Positions 7,049 through 13,229 of a stretch of DNA of 14,249 nt are shown piece after piece (position 1 is the stretch's first letter; the number at the start of each line of letters is the position of its first letter). The notes under the pieces were generated by a model. The model saw only the letters and a list, made by a program, of their open reading frames with translations, was not told where the DNA came from and did no database searches. Made by a program: the position numbers and the translations under genes. The DNA is from Bifidobacteriaceae bacterium (GTDB lineage Bacteria; Actinomycetota; Actinomycetes; Actinomycetales; WQXJ01), in assembly GCA_031258055.1 (NCBI GenBank), contig JAIRNM010000436.1, forward strand, positions 1 to 14,249, written 5' to 3'.

Positions 7049-8022
7049 GGCGTCGGCGTGGCCGCGAAAATGGCGTCGATCACGGTTTCCGGCCTGACTG
7101 AATCCGCCACCGCCTCGTAAGTCAAGATCAGGCGATGCCGGAGCACCTGATAGCGCAGGTACTTGATGTCCTCCGGGACCACATGATCACGCCCGGACAA
7201 CAGGGCGATGGCCCGTCCGGCGTTTTGGAAGGAGAGCGAGGCTCGGGGCGAGGCGCCGTATTCGATGTAGCGCCCTAACTCCCCCAGCGACGCGGGCGGC
7301 GTGCGGGTGGCGGCCACCAGCCGGACAATGTAGTCCTTAACTGATCGAGCGATGTGGACCCGGCGCGCCAACTGTTGCAAGGCGATGATCTCCGCCGGGC
7401 TGGTGACAGCGGCGAGCGGTTCGGCCTCCGCGTCAGCTTGATCCATAATCTGGAGTTCCTCGCCGGGAGAAGGGTAGACGATCACTTCTTTGAGTAAGAA
7501 GCGGTCCAATTGTGCCTCTGGCAATTCGTAGGTGCCTTCTTGCTCAATTGGGTTCTGAGTGGCGAACACAATGAACGGCTCCGGCAACGGATGGATCTGG
7601 CCGGCCAAAGTGACCTGGCGTTCTTGCATCGCCTCAAGCATGGCCGATTGAGTCTTGGTGTTAGCCCGGTTCACCTCATCAACTAACACGAAATTGGCGT
7701 TGATCGGACCGATCTCGGTGTAGAAGGCGGAGTGGGCGGCATCGAACACTTGAGTGCCAACGATGTCCGCTGGCAACAAGTCGGGTGTGCATTGGACGCG
7801 CGAAAACGAACCGCCGCAAAGCGAGGCCAAAGTCCTAGCGGCGGTGGTCTTGGCCAGGCCCGGAACCGATTCAAGCAAGACGTGGCCGTTGGCCACCAGA
7901 CCGGCCAGCAGCGACCACCACAGCCCCCGCTGACCGACCACCCGCTTCTGGTATGCCTTCGACAGCCGCTCCACCAAAGCCGTTGTCTCGCTGAGTTCTG
8001 CCGGATCGATTGTCTGGGACAT
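7045..8022 (-). CDS. MoxR-type AAA+ ATPase
   Basis: This 325-residue cytoplasmic AAA+ ATPase is likely a chaperone that uses ATP hydrolysis to assemble or activate the VWA proteins encoded downstream. Visible motifs: Walker A ESVPGLAKTT (51-60, K58), Walker B FVLVDEVNRA (111-120, D115/E116), sensor-1 ATQNPIE (154-160), arginine-finger region QLDRF (171-175), and the MoxR-specific EGTYELPEAQLDRF stretch. The C-terminal lid region has the usual GASPRASLSF (about 254-263). Length is normal for the family. The ATG is preceded by a G-rich TTGGGGGC, a weak ribosome site. It lies 32 bases after the aldehyde dehydrogenase stop on the same strand and could be transcribed with it or from a promoter inside that gene. 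It is first in the overlapping five-gene cluster. Confidence 0.95.
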   Translation of the reverse strand: MSQTIDPAELSETTALVERLSKAYQKRVVGQRGLWWSLLAGLVANGHVLLESVPGLAKTTAARTLASLCGGSFSRVQCTPDLLPADIVGTQVFDAAHSAFYTEIGPINANFVLVDEVNRANTKTQSAMLEAMQERQVTLAGQIHPLPEPFIVFATQNPIEQEGTYELPEAQLDRFLLKEVIVYPSPGEELQIMDQADAEAEPLAAVTSPAEIIALQQLARRVHIARSVKDYIVRLVAATRTPPASLGELGRYIEYGASPRASLSFQNAGRAIALLSGRDHVVPEDIKYLRYQVLRHRLILTYEAVADSVRPETVIDAIFAATPTP

Positions 8023-8034
8023 GCCCCCAAGCCT

Positions 8035-8082
8035 ACTGATTGGCTCTGACAGCCTTATCGACTGACTCTGACAGCCTTATCG
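8035..8082. repeat. Imperfect tandem duplication spanning the ALDH 3' end and the moxR leader
   Basis: A 17-base identical core (8044-8060 and 8066-8082) and an ACTGA flank form two abutting units, 8035-8060 (26 bases) and 8061-8082 (22 bases), which differ by a four-base TTGG present only in the first. The 22-base register shifts the second copy into another frame, so its GATAAGG contributes the TAA stop of the dehydrogenase. The two-helical-turn spacing ahead of moxR also allows a role as regulator sites, but slippage is the simpler explanation. Confidence 0.85.
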
Positions 8083-9518
8083 TAGGCGGCTAGTTGGGCG
8101 AGTTGACTTTCGCTCCCCTCAATCGCGACGCGGCGCATCCAGCTAAGGATTGACCGAACGCCAGCCAGTTCGTGGCCTTCGCCGCGCTGGGCAGGCATCG
8201 GCTCTTGGGAGAATTCGTCCAGTAAACGGATCCGCCGGTGCCAGGAAGCCAAACCGGCGATCACTTCGCGACGGAAAGCCAGATCACCGCTGGCCAGGGT
8301 GATAACTGTCGAACCGGCATCGTCATTGGCCAAACGAATCGCCTCCGCCCTGGAGGTGTAACTACCGACCGACACGACCGGGCCGAACGGCTCGACATCG
8401 CTGAACACCGGCGACGGCTGGGCGAAGGCCAAGACAGTGGGCTCGAAGTAGGGTCCAGTTAGGCGGCGTGGTTTGGCCCCGCCCCGCACGACCCGGCCAC
8501 CGAAAGCGACCAGTTCCTTGACTTGACGGTTCAGGTGCCTAAGTTGAGCGTGATCAATCAGCGGCCCAACGGTTGTGGCCGGATCGGCCGGGTCACCCAG
8601 TACGACTGTTTCGTCGAGGTATTGGCAAAGCCCGTCGACGAAGGCGTTGAGCGATTCGCGCGGCACCAGCACCCGTCTAATCGCGGTGCAGGTCTGACCG
8701 GCTCGAGTCGTCATCTCGGTGGCCACGCAGCCGATTAAAGCCCTGAAACCGGGACTGCCCGGCCCCCAATCCGGACCGAGGATAGCCGCGTTCACGCTCT
8801 CAGCGGCGACGGACAATTCGACTCGCCCGGAAACCACTTTGGGCTGCCGCGCTAGTTTCAAGGCGGTCCGGCTAGAGCCCGTGAAATACACCCGGTCGCC
8901 GCCCCGGAGGTAGTCCCAGAAAGTCTCAGTTCGCCCGTTCAGCAATTGCAGCGCCCCTTTCGGCATGACCCGCGACTGGGCGATCAGCCGTGTGAGCTCT
9001 ACCGCTACAGGCGCTGTTTGCGGTGCTGGCTTTATGATCATGGGCACACCAGCCAGGAAAGCCGGCACCAGCCGCGCCGCCGAACCCCGCAGCAGGAGAC
9101 TGAAGGCGTTCAGCATTACTGCGACTCCACCCGGTGAGACGTAGAGATGCTGGGCGGCCAAGTCTTCATCCGGCGTCAGGTGTTCCGGCGGTCCATCCAA
9201 CACTTCGCTGGCATCCGGCAGCTCTTTCAAGGCCACCCGGGCCAGACCCACCATCAGAGCCAGAGCGCCGTCGATGTCGCTCGCCGCGTCCCGCCGTGTC
9301 GCCCCGACCTGAGCGCTCAAATGGTACAAACTGTCCGATCGCTGGCTCAGATAATCGGCCATGCGTAGAACCATCCGGGCGCGGTCGTGGAAGGTTGACC
9401 GCCCCAGGGAGCTGGTTCCGATCTGCCGGGCGTACTTCAACGCTTTGGGGACCAAGGACTCCACCGACTCGCTCGCGGTCGCGATCCAATCAGACGCCAC
9501 GTAGCTGTATCCGCTCAT
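8055..9518 (-). CDS. PaaZ-like aldehyde dehydrogenase-fold protein, atypical active site
   Basis: This 487-residue protein has an ALDH fold closest, by recalled sequence, to the N-terminal domain of E. coli PaaZ, which oxidises a ring-opened CoA semialdehyde in phenylacetate breakdown. Shared landmarks: SAQVGATR (68-75), GGVAVMLNAF (130-139), IIKPA (161-165), FTGS (212-215), EMTTRAGQTCTAIRR (268-282) with the nucleophile C277, and EPFGPV (376-381). However, the PaaZ NAFN Asn is S140, and the PaaZ general base E256 aligns with A238. The C-terminal MaoC-type hydratase domain of PaaZ is absent. The ATG has AAGGA six bases upstream. It is divergent from the thioesterase at 9542, and its last codons lie in a tandem repeat. 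It may be a specialised or inactive family member; ordinary aldehyde oxidation is doubtful. Confidence 0.87.
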   Translation of the reverse strand: MSGYSYVASDWIATASESVESLVPKALKYARQIGTSSLGRSTFHDRARMVLRMADYLSQRSDSLYHLSAQVGATRRDAASDIDGALALMVGLARVALKELPDASEVLDGPPEHLTPDEDLAAQHLYVSPGGVAVMLNAFSLLLRGSAARLVPAFLAGVPMIIKPAPQTAPVAVELTRLIAQSRVMPKGALQLLNGRTETFWDYLRGGDRVYFTGSSRTALKLARQPKVVSGRVELSVAAESVNAAILGPDWGPGSPGFRALIGCVATEMTTRAGQTCTAIRRVLVPRESLNAFVDGLCQYLDETVVLGDPADPATTVGPLIDHAQLRHLNRQVKELVAFGGRVVRGGAKPRRLTGPYFEPTVLAFAQPSPVFSDVEPFGPVVSVGSYTSRAEAIRLANDDAGSTVITLASGDLAFRREVIAGLASWHRRIRLLDEFSQEPMPAQRGEGHELAGVRSILSWMRRVAIEGSESQLAQLAAYDKAVRVSR

Positions 9519-9524
9519 CGCCTA

Positions 9525-9536
9525 TCCTTTCGAGGG
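9525..9536. promoter_or_regulatory. Back-to-back ribosome binding sites in a 23-base divergent gap
   Basis: TCCTT at 9525-9529 is AAGGA on the minus strand, six bases from the dehydrogenase ATG (9518). GAGGG at 9532-9536 lies five bases before the thioesterase GTG (9542). The gap is too short for promoters, so each promoter must lie within the opposite coding sequence. Confidence 0.6.
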
Positions 9537-9541
9537 TGGAT

Positions 9542-9934
9542 GTGAAACTGGGTGAGTTGGAACGCCGACTCGGCATCGAAATCCTCGAAGCCTCGGTCGA
9601 ACGGGTGGTTGGCCGGATGCCGGTGGCAGGCAATCGCCAAACCTATGGTCGGCTGCACGGCGGCGCGACGATGGCGTTGGGTGAAACGCTGGGTTCGTTG
9701 GCGGCCACTTTGCACGGCGCCGCGAATTCTAAAGCGGCGGTCGGGGTGGACGTGAACACCACCCATCACCGATCTGTCCACCAAGGCTATGTCACCGGCA
9801 CCGCGACGCCGCTGCACCTTGGATCGCGCCTGACAACGCATGAGGTCGCTCTCGAAGATGACGCTGGGCGCCGGATCGCCACCGTTCGAATCACCAACAT
9901 GCTGGTGACCCCGGTCGAAGACGCTGACACCTAA
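9542..9934 (+). CDS. Hotdog-fold acyl-CoA thioesterase (PaaI/YdiI-like)
   Basis: This 130-residue single-domain hotdog thioesterase would hydrolyse an acyl- or aryl-CoA to free acid and CoA, as a cytoplasmic tetramer by family precedent. GRLHGGATMALGETLGS (36-52) holds the HGG motif and the catalytic Glu E48, in the same place as the YdiI/EntH catalytic Glu; ATPLHLGSR (88-96) is the typical CoA-pocket strand and turn. The GTG at 9542 is preferred because of GAGGG five bases upstream and because the frame further left is antisense to the dehydrogenase; GTG at 9536 is in frame but leaves no ribosome site. Its divergent partner is a PaaZ-like protein, which suggests aromatic or branched acyl-CoA metabolism, but the 1,4-dihydroxy-2-naphthoyl-CoA thioesterase of menaquinone synthesis belongs to the same subfamily and is an equal candidate. 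Confidence 0.9.
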   Translation: MKLGELERRLGIEILEASVERVVGRMPVAGNRQTYGRLHGGATMALGETLGSLAATLHGAANSKAAVGVDVNTTHHRSVHQGYVTGTATPLHLGSRLTTHEVALEDDAGRRIATVRITNMLVTPVEDADT

Positions 9935-9965
9935 GAGGTTATCTTCGGGGTTTGTCGCGTGCCGC

Positions 9966-10112
9966 GGGGCGCGCCAAAGCGCCGCTCCGGTGTGGTTAGA
10001 ACCAGTCCTCAAGGTCTCCAATTACCTCTGTGGCAAAGTCAAGGCCGTGAAGGTTCGGTGCGCTCGGCCAAGGGGTTTGGCCCCTGGTTCGGGTGGGCTT
10101 TCCACCCAAACC
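9966..10112. terminator. GC-rich hairpin cluster between convergent genes
   Basis: The 189-base gap between the thioesterase and the alkyltransferase has no gene. It contains GGCGC-gccaaa-GCGCC (9968-9983), AGGGG-tttgg-CCCCT (10071-10085) and GGGTGG-gcttt-CCACCC (10091-10107), the last extended by GGTT/AACC outside one mismatch. None has a clear T run on either strand, so bidirectional termination is likely by position but not proven by sequence. Confidence 0.4.
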
Positions 10113-10123
10113 TCCCTTTCAAC

Positions 10124-10651
10124 CTAACATGGCGCGGAACCGCGCTCCAGTCGGAGCAGGGTCCGCTTGACGTCTAAGCCGCCGCCGAAGCCACCGAGCG
10201 AACCGTCCGCGCGAATGACTCGGTGGCAGGGGATCACCACGGGCAAGGGGTTGGCGCCGCAGGCTCGGCCGACCGCCCTGGCCGCCCCCGGCCTTCCGAG
10301 CGCGGCCGCGATCTCACCATACGAAACGGTATGTGCGTAGGCGATGGCTTCGATTTGGCGCACAACCCGCCGGGTGAAACCTTTCACCAAAGACAGGTCA
10401 AGTCGAAGGTCGAAGACTCGCCGATTCTTCTCGAAATACTGGTTGAGCTGACGTTTCGTGTCATCAAGGCGGTTCGGCTGGTCCGTTGGACGGGCGCCCA
10501 GGAGGGTCGCGACTTGATCTGCCACCAGTTCGAACGGCTCCGTCGCGAGGGCCACTTTGACCAAGCCCCGCTCAGTCGCCAGCAATCCGAGGCGCCCGAT
10601 TGGGGTTTCGATCATGGATTCAGCCAGAGTTGGGGCGTTCATGCGTTTCAT
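10124..10651 (-). CDS. ogt: O6-alkylguanine-DNA alkyltransferase (methylated-DNA--[protein]-cysteine S-methyltransferase)
   Basis: This 175-residue suicide repair protein transfers the alkyl group from O6-alkylguanine in DNA to its own cysteine. The acceptor is C142 in VVIPCHRVI (138-146). Other family marks are TVSYGEIAAALGRPGAARAVGRA (108-130), the recognition helix with its Arg finger, CGANP (131-135), and GGFGGGLDVKRTLLRLE (153-169). The N-terminal portion begins with the usual SMIETPIGRLGLLATERGL. ATG at 10651 is taken as the start; a second ATG at 10642 is almost as good, and neither has a strong ribosome site. The frame stays open far upstream, but that part is antisense to the exporter and is not family-like. 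No Ada regulatory domain is present. It is divergent from the EamA exporter and converges on the thioesterase. Confidence 0.93.
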   Translation of the reverse strand: MKRMNAPTLAESMIETPIGRLGLLATERGLVKVALATEPFELVADQVATLLGARPTDQPNRLDDTKRQLNQYFEKNRRVFDLRLDLSLVKGFTRRVVRQIEAIAYAHTVSYGEIAAALGRPGAARAVGRACGANPLPVVIPCHRVIRADGSLGGFGGGLDVKRTLLRLERGSAPC

Positions 10652-10690
10652 TCTGGCACCGCTTGGACCGGCAACGGGCGGTTCGGAGCC

Positions 10691-10705
10691 GGTTTCGATG
10701 AAACC
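10691..10705. promoter_or_regulatory. Perfect dyad in the alkyltransferase/exporter divergent region
   Basis: GGTTTC-gat-GAAACC is a perfect inverted repeat with 6-base arms, 40 bases upstream of the alkyltransferase ATG and 86 bases before the exporter start. It is a possible operator controlling one or both genes; no known regulator consensus is recognised, and I see no good -10/-35 pair in the 139-base gap. Confidence 0.3.
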
Positions 10706-10780
10706 AGTGCCACAAGCCCGATCGCGGCCAAGCGAAGTGTAGCCTGGGAACTCAGCAAAAGGCCCCAGCCCTTGGTGAAA

Positions 10781-10786
10781 GAGGAG
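10781..10786 (+). promoter_or_regulatory. Ribosome binding site that decides the TTG start of the EamA exporter
   Basis: GAGGAG lies four bases before TTG at 10791. It is a strong match at slightly short spacing, and no other in-frame start nearby has a comparable site before the first membrane helix. Confidence 0.65.
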
Positions 10787-10790
10787 TTCC

Positions 10791-11762
10791 TTGCCCATCG
10801 ACCGTAGACGAGCCCGCGCCAATGTGCTGCTCGTGGTGGCCGCCGTGTTGTGGGGCTTGGCCTTCACCGCCCAGAAGGCGGGCGCCGCACATGTTGGCGC
10901 CTTCACTTTCAACGCTGTCCGTTTCGCGCTCGGCGCCGCCTTGATCGGCCTGGTCGTAGTCGGATTGGACCGCCTCCGCCACTTGCTACGACCACGGCGG
11001 CGCCAACTCAGCCGTTCGGTCCTAGTGCCAGGTTTGCTCTGCGGATCAATGCTCACGGCCGCGGCCGGGATGCAGCAGGCGGCCATGTCGGAAACCTCGG
11101 CCGGCAATGCCGCCTTCGTGACCGGTCTTTACCTGGTGTTGGTGCCAGTATTCGGCCTGTTCCTGGGTCTACGGATTCGCTGGTTGACCCTGGCAGGGAT
11201 CGCGTTGACGCTGGTGGGGCTGTATTTCGTGGCTATCACCGACACTTTCAGTTTCGCCCGTGGCGACGGCCTGGTGATGATCGCAGCGGTCTGTTTCGCC
11301 GTTCAGATTTTGGCTGTGGACCGTTACGCCGGGCGGTTACCAGCCCTCCGGTTCGCCTGCGCACAATTCTGGTTTTGTTCGCTCACCTCTAGCCTTTGCG
11401 CTTTCATATTCGACCCCCAGCCGTTCGGCCGACTGGATTCAGCGCTCTGGCCGATCGCTTACTGCGGAGTGATTTCGGTGGGAGTCGCCTACACTTTCCA
11501 GATTCTGGCCCAACGCGATGCCGATCCGACCCATGCTGCCTTGATTATGTCTCTTGAAACAGTCTTCGGCGCCCTCGGCGGCGCCGTGTTGCTGCATGAA
11601 AATCTAGGGCCCCGGGCTTACTTAGGTGGTTGCGTAATGATGGTCGGGATTGTGTTGTCCCAGCTCGGGCCACCCGCGCGGCCAACCAAGACCACCCGTC
11701 CGCATCCTCCCCTCCCCCAACGCGTCAGCGAACATCCCAACCCTCGGTCGGCGGACCCCTGA
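10791..11762 (+). CDS. EamA/DMT-family transporter
   Basis: This 323-residue inner-membrane protein has ten predicted helices arranged as two EamA repeats (about 13-148 and 159-291). Typical features are the N-terminal LLVVAAVLWGLAFTAQKAG, then HVGAFTFNAVRF (34-45), TSAGNAAFVTGLYLVLVPVFG (102-122), and the second-repeat signature SLETVFGALGGAVLLHENLG (254-273) ending in a glycine-rich last helix. DMT transporters export amino acids, metabolites or drugs by proton or substrate exchange; the substrate cannot be read from sequence. The start is TTG with GAGGAG upstream. A Pro/Arg-rich cytoplasmic tail of about 30 residues follows the last helix (294-323). It is divergent from the alkyltransferase and converges on the permease with 84 bases between stops. 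Confidence 0.92.
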   Translation: MPIDRRRARANVLLVVAAVLWGLAFTAQKAGAAHVGAFTFNAVRFALGAALIGLVVVGLDRLRHLLRPRRRQLSRSVLVPGLLCGSMLTAAAGMQQAAMSETSAGNAAFVTGLYLVLVPVFGLFLGLRIRWLTLAGIALTLVGLYFVAITDTFSFARGDGLVMIAAVCFAVQILAVDRYAGRLPALRFACAQFWFCSLTSSLCAFIFDPQPFGRLDSALWPIAYCGVISVGVAYTFQILAQRDADPTHAALIMSLETVFGALGGAVLLHENLGPRAYLGGCVMMVGIVLSQLGPPARPTKTTRPHPPLPQRVSEHPNPRSADP

Positions 11763-11764
11763 GG

Positions 11765-11834
11765 CGGTGGCCGATGCCGTCCAGTGGGCCCCGAGAAGCG
11801 AGACTTGCCTCGTTCGTCAAGGTTTCGGCCGCCG
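11765..11834. terminator. Long inverted repeat across the convergent exporter/permease gap
   Basis: The arms at 11765-11774 (CGGTGGCCGA) and 11825-11834 (TCGGCCGCCG) can pair over ten positions with one G-T wobble, enclosing about 50 bases that contain a weaker CGAG/CTCG hairpin. The position between two convergent stops suits a bidirectional terminator, but there is no T run, and ten-base arms can arise by chance in GC-rich DNA. Confidence 0.3.
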
Positions 11835-11846
11835 GGTGAAGCGAAC

Positions 11847-13229
11847 TCAGGCAAAGGACTGGCGTAAGCCCCTCACCACGGACGGCAGGGCGATGGCTGT
11901 GACCAGCGCCATTCCCATGACAGTGACACCAAGCTGGGCTATCCAAACGACCGAGTCGAAACCTAGGGTGGCTGGCCAGCCAGGCGACCAAGCGACCCGC
12001 GATAAGCCGATCGCAGTAGTCAATCCGACCACCACCACGCCAGCCATCGCCACGAAGGTGGCGGTGACGGCCAAGATGAAAGCCTCGGTGAACCCGGCCA
12101 CCAGGATTTGGCGGGAGGTAACGCCGGACAGACGCAGGATCTGGGTTTCAGTCACTCGGCTGCGAGCGGTCACTATGACGGTAAGGACCGATCCGGTAAG
12201 AGCTAATAGGACCGGCACGCCAGCTAGCACCACACCGGAGACATCGCGCGCTTCGACCCAACCGCGTCCGGCCGGATCGAGGGCGCTGCGCGAGAAGTAA
12301 ATCGACAAAGTGGCGCCGGTCAGCAATGCTCCAACCAGGATGACGTTGAAAGACCCAAGGGAGCGGCGAGCCTGGAAGGCGGCACCTCGCCGTCCCAAAG
12401 ACAGGGCGGGCAAGCGGTTCTCAGGGATGAAGATTGTCCATACCCGGATCAGGAAGGGGCAGTAATGGGGTGCGCTGAGACAAAGGAAGACGGCCAACAG
12501 GACGGTCGTGATCCCAGCGCAGGTGGCGCCAATGTTGGCGGCTTCGATTGGTTGGTACCTCAAGCGCTGCAAGCCGGGCAGGTAGGCGGCTAGAGCGGCC
12601 GTCAGACAGCCACCCAACCCGCAGGCGGCGGCTGCCCAGGTACGGCGCCGCGAAGGCCCGCGCGGGCGGAACGGAAGCGGTTTGAGCGCTTCGATCGGTT
12701 CAACGGCGCGGGCTTGGGCGGCCCCTTGGGTGGCCGCGATTAGAGAGAGACCCAAAGTGATCACAAACGAGCCGAGGATCGCGTGGGCGTCACTGTGGCC
12801 GTTTAGATCACCGCGGCCGGAACGCGCCCAAGCGATTAGACTCATCGCATCGGGCCCCAAAGCCCAACCGACCAGAATCCCAAGCGCTGCGCAGATAGCG
12901 GCTATGCCCACAACCTGATGCGAGAACTGGGTTCCCGCAGCAGAAGGAGCCAGACCGGCAATCGCCTGATAAGCGACTCGGCGCCGTAGCCGCCTGGCTA
13001 CCCGCGCCACCGAAACGGTGGCCGCTCCCAGACCGGCCAGCAATACCAAGGCAAGCAAAGTGGCGTCGTATTGGTCCATCAGCTCGACCTCTTCCTCCCC
13101 CAGTGATTCGTTCAGTGAACGCATCGAGAAAGTGATCGTGAGCAAGGCAGCGGTCAGCGCCATCAGTGGTCCGGCGGCTAGCCAGAGACGCAGGTTGGTA
13201 ACCATTTCCCGCAGCGCCAGTGGAATCAT
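11847..13229 (-). CDS. FtsX-like ABC transporter permease
   Basis: This 460-residue integral membrane protein has about ten predicted helices (near 15-37, 57-76, 105-125, 150-172, 198-218, 232-255, 295-312, 332-353, 377-405, 430-450). Two FtsX-type three-helix modules (helices 2-4 and 8-10) are visible, the second with the conserved EAFILAVTATFVAMAGVVVVGL segment. The regions following helices 2 and 8 contain typical coupling sequences (RRRVAYQAIAGLAPSAAGTQF and RVTETQILRLSGVTSRQIL), which should contact the ATPase. No large periplasmic MacB-like domain is present; only about 20 acidic residues separate helices 1 and 2. It starts with ATG overlapping the ATPase stop as ATGA, so the two are coupled. 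Family members export lipoproteins or peptides, or give resistance to antimicrobial peptides; no substrate can be assigned here. Confidence 0.87.
   Translation of the reverse strand: MIPLALREMVTNLRLWLAAGPLMALTAALLTITFSMRSLNESLGEEEVELMDQYDATLLALVLLAGLGAATVSVARVARRLRRRVAYQAIAGLAPSAAGTQFSHQVVGIAAICAALGILVGWALGPDAMSLIAWARSGRGDLNGHSDAHAILGSFVITLGLSLIAATQGAAQARAVEPIEALKPLPFRPRGPSRRRTWAAAACGLGGCLTAALAAYLPGLQRLRYQPIEAANIGATCAGITTVLLAVFLCLSAPHYCPFLIRVWTIFIPENRLPALSLGRRGAAFQARRSLGSFNVILVGALLTGATLSIYFSRSALDPAGRGWVEARDVSGVVLAGVPVLLALTGSVLTVIVTARSRVTETQILRLSGVTSRQILVAGFTEAFILAVTATFVAMAGVVVVGLTTAIGLSRVAWSPGWPATLGFDSVVWIAQLGVTVMGMALVTAIALPSVVRGLRQSFA

Noticed and set aside
8044..8082. Possible mini-CRISPR or phage attachment site
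   Set aside because: There are only two copies, no unique spacer and no integrase or cas gene nearby; a local tandem duplication explains it.
9134..9541. Upstream extension of the thioesterase frame
   Set aside because: It is antisense to the dehydrogenase; the hotdog domain and a ribosome site begin at 9532-9544.
10652..11107. Upstream extension of the alkyltransferase reading frame (about 150 extra residues)
   Set aside because: It is antisense to the well-supported EamA exporter, its Arg/Ala-rich translation is unlike the family, and the normal alkyltransferase N-terminus begins near 10651.
11650..12300. 216-codon plus-strand open frame
   Set aside because: It overlaps the exporter end and the permease on the other strand. 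The translation is Thr/Arg/Pro-rich without motifs, as expected from antisense of a GC-rich membrane gene.
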